From positions 310,001 to 374,000 of the forward strand of contig NZ_VMSE01000002.1 of NCBI RefSeq assembly GCF_009858335.1: a stretch of 64,000 nucleotides of DNA, in the 5' to 3' direction. Source of the DNA: Methylovorus glucosotrophus. Its GTDB lineage: Bacteria; Pseudomonadota; Gammaproteobacteria; Burkholderiales; Methylophilaceae. How positions within the stretch are numbered: the first letter of the stretch is position 1; every line of letters begins with the position of its first letter. Both the position numbers and the translations under genes were made by a program. Under the pieces are notes generated by a model. It did no database searches, had not been told where the DNA came from, and saw nothing but the letters and a program-made list of their open reading frames with translations. Shown piece by piece: positions 1 to 9,067 of the stretch.

Positions 1-395
1 TAGCATGCGGAAAGGCCGATCCGTCACGCCTGCCATAGGCGCAACCACCAGATTGTTTTTTAGTTTGTATGGGCCGATTTGCACTGAAGCTGAAACCTTG
101 GACAAAGTCCGTACGATGATTGTGGAAAAGCTGCCTATTTTATATGCAAACGGCAGGCGCGCAAAACGAAAAATTGTAATTAGTGGGCTTGACAAGAGTA
201 AAAGCATGCCTCTGCTAGCTTGTTGATTCCCTTAATACTATCGAGATTGTCCCGTGCCCCGTCCCAGGGCAGAGTCAGGCAAAAACACTTACCTTGCTGA
301 ACCACATTTTCTGGCATCAGAATGCCTGAAAAGTGGGCTTCACGCGATGGATGCTTTATGCTGGCGCCACCCCGATACCATAAGCACATATCCCG
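1..395. other. Intergenic region upstream of the MFS gene, no gene recognised
   Basis: No protein-coding gene can be supported here. A short open frame of 73 codons near the left edge has no recognisable domain and no clear ribosome binding site. A TTGACA hexamer at 189-194 could be a -35 element, but the matching -10 region is poor. An imperfect hairpin at 302-336 is listed separately. The left edge could hold the tail of a gene outside the window, but nothing shows it. Confidence 0.4.
302..336 (+). promoter_or_regulatory. Leader hairpin before the MFS transporter
   Basis: Bases 302-317 pair with 322-336 around a four-base CAGA loop, giving a stem of about 14 pairs with one T-T mismatch and one bulged A. 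It lies 60 bases before the transporter start and has no T-run after it, so it is not a simple terminator. Function is unknown; it could be an mRNA leader structure or an operator. Confidence 0.35.
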
Positions 396-1667
396 ATGAA
401 CATGCAGCCGACATCTACCCCTTCCACCACCCGCATCGCCTTTGCCAGCTTCATCGGCACGGCCATTGAGTTCTATGATTTTTACATCTACGCCATGGCG
501 GCGGCACTGGTGATCGGGCAGGTGTTCTTCCCGGCGGAGGCGCCAGCGGCACAGTCGCTCAATGCCTTTTTGACCTTTGGCATTGCCTTTCTGGCGCGGC
601 CGCTGGGGGCGGTGCTGTTTGGGCATTTTGGTGACAGGGTGGGGCGCAAGGTGACGCTGGCGGCATCGTTGCTGTTGATGGGGATTAGCACGCTGCTGAT
701 AGGCGTGCTGCCGGGCTATGCCGAATGGGGCGTGTGGGCGCCTGTGGTGTTGTGCCTGTTGCGCTTTGGTCAGGGCCTGGGGCTGGGCGGTGAATGGGGT
801 GGAGCGGCCCTGCTGGCTACCGAACATGCGCCGGAGGGGCGGCGTGCCTGGTTTGGCATGTTTCCGCAGTTGGGGCCATCCGTGGGCTTTTTGCTGGCGA
901 CCTTGAGTTTTCTTGGTTTAAGCCTGTGGCTGACAGATGCTGAATTCAAGGCCTGGGGCTGGCGCGTGCCGTTTATTGCCAGTGCCTTGCTGGTGGTGGT
1001 AGGCTTGTATGTACGCTTTACGCTGGCCGAAACGCCGGCCTTTGCCGCCGTGCTGGCTCACAAAGCCACCCATACCCTGCCGGTGGGCGCCTTGCTGAAG
1101 ACCCATGCGCGTGCCGTGCTACTGGGCGCACTGGCGATGGGCGTGTGCTACAACCTGTTTTACACCGCGACGGTGTTTTGCCTGAGCTATGGCACCGGCA
1201 CGCTGGGCATATCGCGCCCGGTTTTTCTGGGCATGCTGTGCGTGGCGATTCTGGCGATGACGCTGGCGACGCCCTTGGCCGCTGCCTGGAGTGATCGTAT
1301 CGGCCGTCGACCGGTGTTGCTGCGCGGAGCGCTGGCCGCCATGCTAGCGGGGTTTCTGCTGGCACCTGCGTTGCAGAGTGGTTCATTGTTGCTGGTGACG
1401 GCCTATCTCGCGTTGCTGTTATTCCTCATGGGCGTGACCTTTGCCCCCATGGGCGCGTTTTTGCCCGAGCAGTTCCCGGCTGCCATGCGCTACAGTGGCG
1501 CCGGGCTGGCATATAGCCTGGGCGGCATCCTCGGCGCCTCGCTGGCACCTGCCATTTCGCAAGCACTGGTGCAGCAGGGCGGATTGGCGTGGGTGGGCGG
1601 CTATGTGTCGGTGATGGCGGGGTTGAGCGCGCTGGCCGTGCTGGGGCTCAGGGCGCGGGCTGGGTAA
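396..1667 (+). CDS. MFS transporter, metabolite:H+ symporter (MHS) family
   Basis: Inner-membrane secondary transporter of 423 residues with the expected twelve hydrophobic segments. The N-terminal EFYDF motif (about residues 25-29) and the [10 protein letters not shown] loop (76-85) between segments 2 and 3 are typical of the metabolite:proton symporter group that includes ShiA, ProP and KgtP. A second, weaker copy, SDRIGRRP, lies in the second half, as expected for the internal duplication. These transporters usually import organic acids, osmolytes or shikimate-like compounds with protons; the substrate cannot be read from sequence. The gene stands alone. Its 3' end overlaps the converging YkgJ gene by about 20 bases. 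A second in-frame ATG lies two codons downstream. Confidence 0.9.
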   Translation: MNMQPTSTPSTTRIAFASFIGTAIEFYDFYIYAMAAALVIGQVFFPAEAPAAQSLNAFLTFGIAFLARPLGAVLFGHFGDRVGRKVTLAASLLLMGISTLLIGVLPGYAEWGVWAPVVLCLLRFGQGLGLGGEWGGAALLATEHAPEGRRAWFGMFPQLGPSVGFLLATLSFLGLSLWLTDAEFKAWGWRVPFIASALLVVVGLYVRFTLAETPAFAAVLAHKATHTLPVGALLKTHARAVLLGALAMGVCYNLFYTATVFCLSYGTGTLGISRPVFLGMLCVAILAMTLATPLAAAWSDRIGRRPVLLRGALAAMLAGFLLAPALQSGSLLLVTAYLALLLFLMGVTFAPMGAFLPEQFPAAMRYSGAGLAYSLGGILGASLAPAISQALVQQGGLAWVGGYVSVMAGLSALAVLGLRARAG

Positions 1668-1908
1668 GTTGTTCCAGTTCGCCTAGCCAGCGGATGGCGT
1701 GCTCGCGGCTGGTGCCGCACATGGCGGGTTCTGGTTGCAGGCCGCCGCAAAAGTGAGGGCGCTCGGGCTGGCCGAAGATGGCGCAGCGCAGGTCATCCGT
1801 TAATTGTATGCAGCGCACGCCGGCTGGTTTGCCATGCGGCATGCCGGGGATGGGGCTGGTGATGGAGGGGGCGATGCAGCAGGCGCCGCAGTCGGGGCGA
1901 CAATCCAT
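1648..1908 (-). CDS. YkgJ family cysteine cluster protein
   Basis: Small protein of 86 residues with the cysteine pattern of the YkgJ/UPF0153 family (annotated as zinc- or iron-chelating): CRPDCGACC at the N-terminus, then single cysteines in CIQL, RCAIFG, HFCGG and MCG. This family probably binds a metal ion; its physiological role is not established. The start codon overlaps the stop of the upstream MoCF-domain gene by one base (TAATG), so the two are probably translationally coupled. The 3' end overlaps the oppositely oriented MFS gene. Confidence 0.88.
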   Translation of the reverse strand: MDCRPDCGACCIAPSITSPIPGMPHGKPAGVRCIQLTDDLRCAIFGQPERPHFCGGLQPEPAMCGTSREHAIRWLGELEQLTQPAP

Positions 1909-2648
1909 TACATGGCTTGCCAGGGGAAACCGGCTTGCGTCACGCCTTGCGTGATGTCGGCCATGGCAGCGGCCACCTGCTCAGCTGGGCCTTTGACCCC
2001 GAGCTCAATAGTGCGGCGCGTATCCAGCTTGGGCAGGCTGAACAGTTTCACCTCGGGATGGGTGGCGACGATGTGGTTCATGAGATCAATCAACTGGCTC
2101 TCACCGGCATCCCACACCACAATCGCTTGTTCGGTGATCACATGCTGGTGGAACAGATGGGCGTAGTGGGTACCCAGCACCCATTCCATCATCGGCCAGG
2201 CCATCTCGGGGAAGCCGGGCATGAAGTAATGCGAGCGCAGTGAAAAGCCCGCCACGCGGTTGACCGGGTTAGGGATCAGGTCAGCGCCCTGGGGAAAATC
2301 TGCCATCAGCACGCGCTTGGGATAGGCGGCCTCGCCAAAGCGTGCTTCGATTTCGGCTACTGCGCCAGCGTGGCGCTCAATCGGCAGGCCCGCGGCTTCG
2401 GCAGCGGCCTGGCGGGTAAAGTCGTCCGGCGTGGCGCCTATGCCGCCAAAGCTGAGCACGATGTCGCCACGGTCCATGCTGCGTTTGAGGCTTTGCGCGA
2501 TACGGCTCTGGTCATCGCCCAGATACTCGGCCCAGCCGAGCTGCAAGCCGCGTGCGGCCAGGGTCTGGATGACCCGGGAAAGATGGGCATCCTGCCGTTT
2601 GCCGGAGAGGATTTCATCGCCGATGATGTAGGCACCGAAGGTTGGCAT
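1908..2648 (-). CDS. Molybdopterin-binding (MoCF/CinA N-terminal-like) domain protein
   Basis: A 246-residue protein made essentially of one MoCF_biosynth domain, as in MoaB, MogA and the N-terminal part of CinA. It starts with [17 protein letters not shown], which matches the CinA-type N-terminus, and carries the [12 protein letters not shown] signature (about residues 69-80) that forms the pterin/nucleotide pocket. It lacks the C-terminal nicotinamide-nucleotide amidase domain of full CinA, so it belongs to the single-domain group often labelled competence/damage-inducible protein A-like. Substrate is unknown. It is co-transcribed with the YkgJ gene downstream. Confidence 0.88.
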   Translation of the reverse strand: MPTFGAYIIGDEILSGKRQDAHLSRVIQTLAARGLQLGWAEYLGDDQSRIAQSLKRSMDRGDIVLSFGGIGATPDDFTRQAAAEAAGLPIERHAGAVAEIEARFGEAAYPKRVLMADFPQGADLIPNPVNRVAGFSLRSHYFMPGFPEMAWPMMEWVLGTHYAHLFHQHVITEQAIVVWDAGESQLIDLMNHIVATHPEVKLFSLPKLDTRRTIELGVKGPAEQVAAAMADITQGVTQAGFPWQAM

Positions 2649-2797
2649 GGTGTGTGGACGTTATCGAAAATTGCATTATATCCTGCCCGGCAATGCAGGC
2701 TTGATGTGCTGGCGCTTGCAAGATACGACCTTATGCAAGGGCATAAACCCGGGCGCCATGTCATATACTTGGCAGCATATTTACCTTGATTCAGCTT

Positions 2798-3082
2798 ATG
2801 ACCACCGACAAAGACAACCCCGACAACGAAGTGCTATGCCACTGCAGCGGCACCAAGCGCGGCCAGATACGCGAGCTTTTTCTGGAAGGGCGCGATCTGG
2901 AGGGCATCTCGCGCTGGACGGGTGCGCTGACTGGCTGCGGCGGCTGTGAATGGGATATTGAGTGGTATTTGAAGGAGCTGAAGGAAGAGGGCGCGGGGGC
3001 TGCGCCCGTTTCTGCGGCCGAGCCAGATTCGGCCGAGCCGCCCGCGGGCGATAGTCCAGAGGCGCCGGCAGAGGAGTCTTAG
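2798..3082 (+). CDS. Bfd-like (2Fe-2S)-binding protein
   Basis: Small soluble protein of 94 residues with the four-cysteine pattern of bacterioferritin-associated ferredoxins: C14 and C16 in CHCSG, then C47 and C50 in GCGGC, giving CxC-x30-CxxC. Bfd-type domains bind one [2Fe-2S] cluster and pass electrons, classically to bacterioferritin to release stored iron. The last 30 residues are an Ala/Pro/Glu/Ser-rich acidic tail not part of the fold. The ATG at 2798 is preferred over an in-frame TTG at 2786. No bacterioferritin gene is nearby, so the partner is open. The gene converges on polA. Confidence 0.82.
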   Translation: MTTDKDNPDNEVLCHCSGTKRGQIRELFLEGRDLEGISRWTGALTGCGGCEWDIEWYLKELKEEGAGAAPVSAAEPDSAEPPAGDSPEAPAEES

Positions 3083-3125
3083 GGCCGATCCGGCTTGACC
3101 TGCGAACATCTGCGGTGCTGAACGA

Positions 3126-5882
3126 TCAGTGCGCTGCTTCCCAGTTACTCCCCACCCCGACTTCTGCCAGCAATGGCACATCCAGTTTTGCCACATCCTG
3201 CATCAGCTGCGGCAGTTTTTCCTTCACCAGCGCCAGCTCGTTATCCGGCACTTCCAGCACCAGTTCATCGTGCACTTGCATGATGAGTTTGGTGGCGAGC
3301 TTTTCGCTTTCCAGCCAGCCTTGCACGGCAATCATCGCGAGCTTGATGAGGTCGGCCGCGGTGCCCTGCATGGGCGCATTGATGGCGGCGCGTTCGGCGC
3401 CGGCGCGGCGTATGCCGTTGGGGCTGTTGATCTCGGGCACCCACAGGCGACGGCCGAAGAAGGTTTCCACATAGCCTTGGGCTTTGGCGCGCTCGCGCGT
3501 GTTTTGCATGTAATCGCGCACGCCGGGGTAGCGGGTGAAATAGCGTTCGATGTAGTTCTGCGCGGCCTGGCGTTCGATGCCGAGGTTTTGCGCGAGGCCG
3601 AAGGCGCTCATGCCGTAGATCAGGCCAAAGTTGATGACTTTGGCGTAACGGCGCTGCTCGCTGCTGACGGCGTCGCGCTCCACGCCAAAGATTTCCGCCG
3701 CGGTGGCGCGGTGAATATCCTCACCGGCGGCAAAGGCGGTCAGCAAGCCGTCATCCTGTGACAAGTGCGCCATGATGCGCAGCTCAATCTGGGAATAGTC
3801 GGCGGAGACGATGTGCCCGCCCGCAGGCGCCACAAAGGCCTCGCGGATGCGGCGGCCTTCGGCGGTGCGTACCGGGATGTTCTGCAGATTGGGGTCCGAG
3901 CTGGAGAGGCGACCGGTCACCGCCACGGCCTGACTGTAACTGGTATGCACGCGGCCGGTGGTCGGGTTAATCATGCGGGGCAGCTTGTCGGTGTAGGTGG
4001 ATTTCAGCTTGGCGAGGCCGCGATATTCCAGCAAGACCTTGGGCAAGGGGTAATCCAGCGCCAGCTCCTGCAGCACATCTTCATCGGTAGAGGGCGTGCC
4101 GCTGGGGGTTTTCTTCAAAGGCTTGATGCCCAGCTTGCCGAACAGGATTTCCTGCAATTGCTTGGGCGAGCCCAGATTGAACGGCTGACCGGCCAGTTCG
4201 TAAGCCTGCTGTTCCAGCGCCATCAGCTTCTGGCCGATTTCATGGCTCTGGCGATTCAGCATGTCGCTGTCGATCAGCACGCCATTGCGCTCGATGGTGA
4301 ACAGGATATCCAGCACCGGCATCTCGATCTGGCGATAGACGAATTCCAGCTTGGCATCTTCCGCTACCTGCGGATAGAGATTTTCATGCAGTTGCAGGGT
4401 GACATCGGCATCTTCGGCGGCGTATTCGCTGGCCTGCTCCAGGGCCACCTGGCTGAACGACACCTGCTTGGCGCCTTTGCCTGCCACTTGTTCATAGGTG
4501 ATGGTCTGCACGCCGAGGTGGCGCATGGCGAGATCATCCATGCCATGGGTGCGATGGCTTTCCAGCACATAGGATTGCAGCAGGGTGTCGTGCGCAATGC
4601 CATTCAGCGCGATGCCGTGGTTGGCCAGCACATGCTTGTCGTATTTGAGGTTTTGCCCGACTTTTTTGATGGCGGGGTTTTCCAGCAGCGGCTTGATGCG
4701 CGACAGCGTGGCGGCAAACGGCAGCTGATCTGGCGCGCCGGGGTAATCATGCGTTAGCGGCAGATAAGCGGCTTCGCCCGCCTTGATCGAAAACGACATG
4801 CCGACCAGCTTGGCGGTGAGCGGATCCAGCGAGGTGGTTTCGGTATCAAAGCACACCAGTGCGGCGCTGCTGATCTTGTCCAGCCAGCGTTGCAGGCTGG
4901 CTTCATCGAGGATGGTCTCGAACTGGCGGGTAGTGACGCCAGCAGCGGCAAACAGATCCGCCGAGGTGCCTGCTGGCTGTGCCGCCATGGCGGGCAGCGG
5001 GGCTTGTGCAGCGGGAACAGCCAGGTCCAGTTCGCGGCGCAGGGTCTTGAATTCAAAACGGTCGAACAGCTCAATCAGCTTTTCGCGGTCCTGCGGACGT
5101 GGGGCCAGATCCTCCAGGCTCTCCTGTATGCCTACATCGCAGCGTATGGTGATCAGCTCGCGCGCCGTCGGCAGCCAGGGCAAGGCCTTGCGCAGGTTTT
5201 CGCCCACTACGCCGGTAATCTGGTCGGCATGCGCGACGATGTTTTCCAGCGAGCCATATTGCGTGAGCCATTTGACGGCGGTTTTCGGCCCGACTTTTTC
5301 CACGCCGGGCACATTGTCCGAGCTGTCGCCGATCAATATCAGGTAATCGACCATCAGGCTGGGTGGTACGCCAAATTTGGCTTCGACGCCTGCCGGGTCC
5401 AGCACTTCATCGGTTTTGCGGAAGGCATCGCGCATGGTGTTGACGACGGTGATGTGTTCATTCACCAGCTGCGAAATATCCTTGTCGCCAGTGGAGATGA
5501 TGACGCGCATGCCTTCGCGCTCCGCCTGCTTCGCCAGCGCGCCGATGACGTCATCGGCTTCCACGCCGTCTTCCACAATCAGCGGCCAGCCCATGGCCTG
5601 GATGGCGGTATGCAATGGCTCTATCTGCAGGCGCAGATCGTCGGGCATTGAGGCGCGGTTGGCCTTGTATTCGGGGTAGATGTCGTCACGAAAGGTTTTG
5701 CCTTTGGCATCAAACACACAAGCGCTATAATCGGCCGGATAATCTTTATGCAGGCGGCGCAGCATGTTGAGCACGCCCTGAATGGCGCCGGTCGGCTCGT
5801 TTTGCTTGTTGCGCAAATCGGGCATGGCATGAAACGCCCGGTAAAGATAGGATGAGCCGTCAACCAATAACAATGTTTTCAT
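3126..5882 (-). CDS. polA: DNA polymerase I
   Basis: Full-length family A DNA polymerase of 918 residues. The N-terminal third is the 5'-3' flap exonuclease (DGVEADDVIG, GDSSDNVPGV). The middle has an intact 3'-5' proofreading domain: the Exo I motif FDTETTSLD and the Exo III motif YAAEDADVTL retain the metal-binding acidic residues. The C-terminal polymerase has motif A (DYSQIELRIMAHLS), motif B (RRYAKVINFGLIYGMS) and motif C (MQVHDELVLEV). It fills gaps in excision repair and removes Okazaki primers. ATG at 5882, divergent from the LOG-family gene. Confidence 0.98.
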   Translation of the reverse strand: MKTLLLVDGSSYLYRAFHAMPDLRNKQNEPTGAIQGVLNMLRRLHKDYPADYSACVFDAKGKTFRDDIYPEYKANRASMPDDLRLQIEPLHTAIQAMGWPLIVEDGVEADDVIGALAKQAEREGMRVIISTGDKDISQLVNEHITVVNTMRDAFRKTDEVLDPAGVEAKFGVPPSLMVDYLILIGDSSDNVPGVEKVGPKTAVKWLTQYGSLENIVAHADQITGVVGENLRKALPWLPTARELITIRCDVGIQESLEDLAPRPQDREKLIELFDRFEFKTLRRELDLAVPAAQAPLPAMAAQPAGTSADLFAAAGVTTRQFETILDEASLQRWLDKISSAALVCFDTETTSLDPLTAKLVGMSFSIKAGEAAYLPLTHDYPGAPDQLPFAATLSRIKPLLENPAIKKVGQNLKYDKHVLANHGIALNGIAHDTLLQSYVLESHRTHGMDDLAMRHLGVQTITYEQVAGKGAKQVSFSQVALEQASEYAAEDADVTLQLHENLYPQVAEDAKLEFVYRQIEMPVLDILFTIERNGVLIDSDMLNRQSHEIGQKLMALEQQAYELAGQPFNLGSPKQLQEILFGKLGIKPLKKTPSGTPSTDEDVLQELALDYPLPKVLLEYRGLAKLKSTYTDKLPRMINPTTGRVHTSYSQAVAVTGRLSSSDPNLQNIPVRTAEGRRIREAFVAPAGGHIVSADYSQIELRIMAHLSQDDGLLTAFAAGEDIHRATAAEIFGVERDAVSSEQRRYAKVINFGLIYGMSAFGLAQNLGIERQAAQNYIERYFTRYPGVRDYMQNTRERAKAQGYVETFFGRRLWVPEINSPNGIRRAGAERAAINAPMQGTAADLIKLAMIAVQGWLESEKLATKLIMQVHDELVLEVPDNELALVKEKLPQLMQDVAKLDVPLLAEVGVGSNWEAAH

Positions 5883-5984
5883 AAGGTGCCTTCATAAACT
5901 GACTTCTGACGCATGCCGGATATTCAGGATGCCATGCGCCAGTCCCGCATTTTTCCAGGCCCTCAACACGCAAGGTTAAGCCCC

Positions 5985-6713
5985 ATGTCTGCTGCAAAAA
6001 AAATCCCGAAACTGATGGACCCGGATCTGATCGAGCATCGACGTTCCTCGCACGAGGCCTGGCATGCACTCGAGATTATGTCAGAATTCGTCGATGCCAC
6101 CGAACGCCTGAAACAGATTACCCCGGCCGTCTCGATTTTCGGCAGTGCCCGCACGGCACCGGATCATCCTTATTACCAGCTGACGGAAGAAATCGCGCGC
6201 CAGCTCTCCGAGGCAGGCTTTAGCGTGATTTCGGGCGGTGGCCCGGGCATCATGGAGGCCGCCAACAAGGGCGCGTTTTACGCCCGCTCGCCCAGCATCG
6301 GCCTCAATATCGAATTGCCGCACGAGCAAAAGGGCAACCAGTATCAGGATATCAGCCAGACCTTTCATCACTTTTTCATGCGCAAGGTCATGTTCGTCAA
6401 ATACGCCTCGGCCTATGTGGTGATGCCCGGTGGCTTTGGCACGCTGGATGAACTGATGGAGGCGTTGACGCTGATACAGACTGGCAAGTCGCGCAAGATA
6501 CCGATCATTCTGGTGCATGAGCCGTTCTGGAGAGGCATGCTGGACTGGTTCCGCAATACGCTGGTGGCCGAAGGCATGGTGTCGCCGGATGACATGGATC
6601 TGGTGCAGGTGATTGATCATCCCGCCGCCGTAGTAGAAGCCATCTTCAAGCACTATGAAACCCGTGGCTTCGAGTTGTCACCTGCCGAGCGCCAGATTCA
6701 GCTTTATCTGTGA
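5985..6713 (+). CDS. TIGR00730 family Rossmann-fold (LOG) protein
   Basis: Protein of 242 residues from the lysine-decarboxylase-like (LOG) family. The nucleotide-binding motifs are GGGPGIMEAANKGA and PGGFGTLDEL; the latter matches the PGGxGTxxE active-site signature of LOG enzymes, which hydrolyse nucleoside 5'-monophosphates to base and ribose 5-phosphate (cytokinin activation in plants). Bacterial members are thought to act on purine nucleotides, but the substrate here is not known. The ATG at 5985 fits family N-termini better than an in-frame ATG 24 codons upstream. It lies divergently next to polA. Confidence 0.88.
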   Translation: MSAAKKIPKLMDPDLIEHRRSSHEAWHALEIMSEFVDATERLKQITPAVSIFGSARTAPDHPYYQLTEEIARQLSEAGFSVISGGGPGIMEAANKGAFYARSPSIGLNIELPHEQKGNQYQDISQTFHHFFMRKVMFVKYASAYVVMPGGFGTLDELMEALTLIQTGKSRKIPIILVHEPFWRGMLDWFRNTLVAEGMVSPDDMDLVQVIDHPAAVVEAIFKHYETRGFELSPAERQIQLYL

Positions 6714-6825
6714 TTGGTGTACGACAAGTTCTGCATATCCATTTTCCCGGCTTGGGGTGGTTTTTGCTAGAATGCCTTCATCCCGCCGCTTTCGTTGTGA
6801 AGGCGGCTCAAAGCCTGAGGTGATT

Positions 6826-7158
6826 ATGCGACTGCTTCGTCATTTAGTTGTTCTAGCACTGGTATTGCCATGGCTCGCCCATGCCGCGGACCTGCCCAAG
6901 AATCTTGAACCGTTGCCAGAGGCGCCACCGCCTCCAGGCTATGAAAACACACCTGAACCAGAAGTGACCATCACCAAGAAGGGTGAGGACACCATTGAAG
7001 AGTACCGCATGAACGGTGAGCTTTACATGATGAAGGTGACGCCTTCGCATGGCGTGCCTTACTATCTGACCAAGGATGACGAGCAAAGCGATTGGGCACG
7101 TTCCAATGGGCCAACCCCACCCATCTCCATTCCAAAGTGGGTATTGTTCCGATTCTAG
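6826..7158 (+). CDS. DUF2782 domain-containing exported protein
   Basis: Small protein of 110 residues with a clear signal peptide (MRLLRHLVVLALVLPWLAHA, cleavage after AHA), so it is periplasmic or envelope-attached. The mature part is Pro/Glu-rich, followed by a compact segment (EVTITKKGEDTIEEYRMNGE, then MMKVTPSHGVPYYL) that matches DUF2782, found in beta- and gammaproteobacteria, often next to thrB or polA as here. Function is unknown. It is 48 bases upstream of thrB on the same strand and may share its promoter. The ATG at 6826 is chosen because it gives the signal peptide directly. Confidence 0.85.
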   Translation: MRLLRHLVVLALVLPWLAHAADLPKNLEPLPEAPPPPGYENTPEPEVTITKKGEDTIEEYRMNGELYMMKVTPSHGVPYYLTKDDEQSDWARSNGPTPPISIPKWVLFRF

Positions 7159-7206
7159 AATCCCGGTGCGAAGAGTTCAGCTCTTCGCCATCTCACGATA
7201 AGCGTT

Positions 7207-8157
7207 ATGTCCGTATTCACTACCGTTACTTTCGAGCAGCTCAGCCATTGGCTTGAAGCTTATCCGCTGGGCCAGCTGCGGGATCTGCAGGGCATCGCTT
7301 CCGGCATTACCAACACCAATTATTTCGTAACGACCGAGACTGGTCGTTATGTACTCACCCTGTTTGAAGAAAACACGGCGGAAGAGCTGCCGTTCTTTCT
7401 TGATCTTATGACCCATCTGGCCGAGCGCGGCATTCCGTGTCCGCACCCGGTCAAAAACCACGCGGGCTCCAGCCTGGGCGAGCTGAATGGCAAGCCAGCG
7501 GCGCTGGTGAGCTGCCTGCGCGGCAAATCCCTTGAACATCCTTCCGTTGAGCAATGTGCTGCAATCGGCCGCGTGCTGGCTGACATGCATCTGGCTGGGC
7601 TGAGCTTTCCTGCCGGCATGAAAAATCAGCGCGATGGTGACTGGCGGCAGAAGACCGCGGCCAAAGTGGCCCCTTTGTTGCGCCCGGCCGATAAAGCCTT
7701 GCTGGATGCACAGCTGCAATTTGAGGCCGAGGCGGATTCGGAATATCTGCCCAGCGGCGTCATTCACGCTGATCTCTTCCGCGACAATGTACTGTTTGAT
7801 GGCAACGAGCTGGGCGGCATCATTGATTTTTACTACGCCTGCCAAGATGCTTTGCTCTACGACGTGGCCATTGCCGTGAACGACTGGTGCGTGCATGCCG
7901 ATGGCAGCCTGGACCAGGCCAGAGTCATGGCGCTTATCGAGGCATACCACGCCGTGCGCCCATTGACCGCCGCCGAGATCGAGGCGTGGCCGGGCATGCT
8001 GCGCACAGCGGCCATGCGGTTCTGGTTATCGCGCCTGCATGACCTGCATTTCCCTAGTGCCGGGGAACTGACGCACGCCAAGGATCCAGACCATTTCAGA
8101 AATATATTGCACAAGCGCATGACGGAGCCGTCAGTGCTGGGGTCGCTACCCGCCTGA
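7207..8157 (+). CDS. thrB: Homoserine kinase (APH-type ThrB)
   Basis: Homoserine kinase of 316 residues belonging to the aminoglycoside-phosphotransferase fold, the ThrB type of beta- and some alpha- and gammaproteobacteria, unrelated to the GHMP-type enzyme of E. coli. It phosphorylates L-homoserine for threonine synthesis. Diagnostic features are the N-terminal MSVFTTVTFEQLSHWL, SGITNTNYFV (nucleotide loop), the catalytic HADLFRDNVLF and the metal-binding IIDFYYA motifs. Length is normal. It follows the DUF2782 gene and precedes a membrane protein gene by 38 bases. Confidence 0.95.
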   Translation: MSVFTTVTFEQLSHWLEAYPLGQLRDLQGIASGITNTNYFVTTETGRYVLTLFEENTAEELPFFLDLMTHLAERGIPCPHPVKNHAGSSLGELNGKPAALVSCLRGKSLEHPSVEQCAAIGRVLADMHLAGLSFPAGMKNQRDGDWRQKTAAKVAPLLRPADKALLDAQLQFEAEADSEYLPSGVIHADLFRDNVLFDGNELGGIIDFYYACQDALLYDVAIAVNDWCVHADGSLDQARVMALIEAYHAVRPLTAAEIEAWPGMLRTAAMRFWLSRLHDLHFPSAGELTHAKDPDHFRNILHKRMTEPSVLGSLPA

Positions 8158-8195
8158 GGCGGCGGCCCAAAATCGTCTAAAGGGGAAAAGACATC

Positions 8196-8993
8196 ATGTT
8201 CAAGCGTAGCGCCAAAGAAGCCTTCCACTGGGTGAAGGATTGTCTGAGTATCTTCCGGCAGAATCCTGCCATGTGGATGCTGGTGGCCCTGAGCTATGTG
8301 CTGCTGTTCATGGTGATTCCCGCCATGGTCTTCCTGCCGGTGATCGTCAAATTGCTGGTGGTGATCATGGGGCCGTTTTTCCTGGTGCTGGCGCTGACGC
8401 TTTACCGTGAAGCCGACCACGGACGCGATACCGAATTCAGTGACATCGTGGCGCAGGTAAAGCCGCAGATCGGCAAGCTGGTTGCCCTGGGCGGCGCTTG
8501 CATGGTCTATGGCATCCTCATCAGCTATGTCACCTCGGGCGATATGCAGGCACTGGATGACATGGTGAACGCCAAGGCTGATGCCGAAGCGCTGGCTACG
8601 CGCGCCGTGCCGCTGGCGATCAAGATGCTGGTGTTGATGACACCGATTTTCATGTCCACCTGGTTCGCCCCTATGCTGGTGGCGCATCACCAGTTCTCGG
8701 TCTGGAAAGCCATCAAGTCCAGTATTGCGGGCTGCCTGACCAGTGTGTTGTCGCTGACCTTTGCCTGGATATTGCTCACCGCGGGTCTGGCTCTTTGCAT
8801 GATGGCGACCGGGATTGTGGTGGCGCTGGTGACCGCGATTATCAAACCGGTTGGCCTGATCCTGACTTCGCTGACACTGTTGGCATTTTTGCTGCTGGCC
8901 ACCTCGCTGATGCTGGGGCTGCAATATGTCAGCTATCGCGACATCTTTGCCAAGAAGCTGGATGCCAAGGCGATGGAGCCTTCCGCTGCATAA
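8196..8993 (+). CDS. BPSS1780 family membrane protein
   Basis: Inner-membrane protein of 265 residues with about six hydrophobic segments, resembling the conserved BPSS1780 family of betaproteobacteria, which has no known function. The N-terminal amphipathic stretch (KEAFHWVKDCLSIFRQNP) before the first membrane segment is characteristic. A soluble loop of about 40 residues separates the third and fourth segments. A good Shine-Dalgarno (AAGGGG) lies ahead of the ATG. It is the last gene of the DUF2782-thrB run and is followed by a bidirectional terminator. Confidence 0.8.
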   Translation: MFKRSAKEAFHWVKDCLSIFRQNPAMWMLVALSYVLLFMVIPAMVFLPVIVKLLVVIMGPFFLVLALTLYREADHGRDTEFSDIVAQVKPQIGKLVALGGACMVYGILISYVTSGDMQALDDMVNAKADAEALATRAVPLAIKMLVLMTPIFMSTWFAPMLVAHHQFSVWKAIKSSIAGCLTSVLSLTFAWILLTAGLALCMMATGIVVALVTAIIKPVGLILTSLTLLAFLLLATSLMLGLQYVSYRDIFAKKLDAKAMEPSAA

Positions 8994-9035
8994 AATAGGC
9001 GTGGCAACCCGCATCGTTTTGAGCGATGCTCTGCA

Positions 9036-9067
9036 AACAAAAGGCCCGATTATGCGGGCCTTTTGTT
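9036..9067. terminator. Bidirectional rho-independent terminator
   Basis: A 13-base-pair perfect stem (AACAAAAGGCCCG with its complement) around a six-base loop, with A and T runs on both sides. It sits between the converging membrane protein gene and uvrD and can stop transcription from either side. A second short hairpin (GCATCG/CGATGC) lies just before it at about 9011-9029. Confidence 0.9.

Noticed and set aside
5..226. Open frame of 73 codons at the left edge
   Set aside because: No domain, signal peptide or ribosome binding site; too short to support without homologues.
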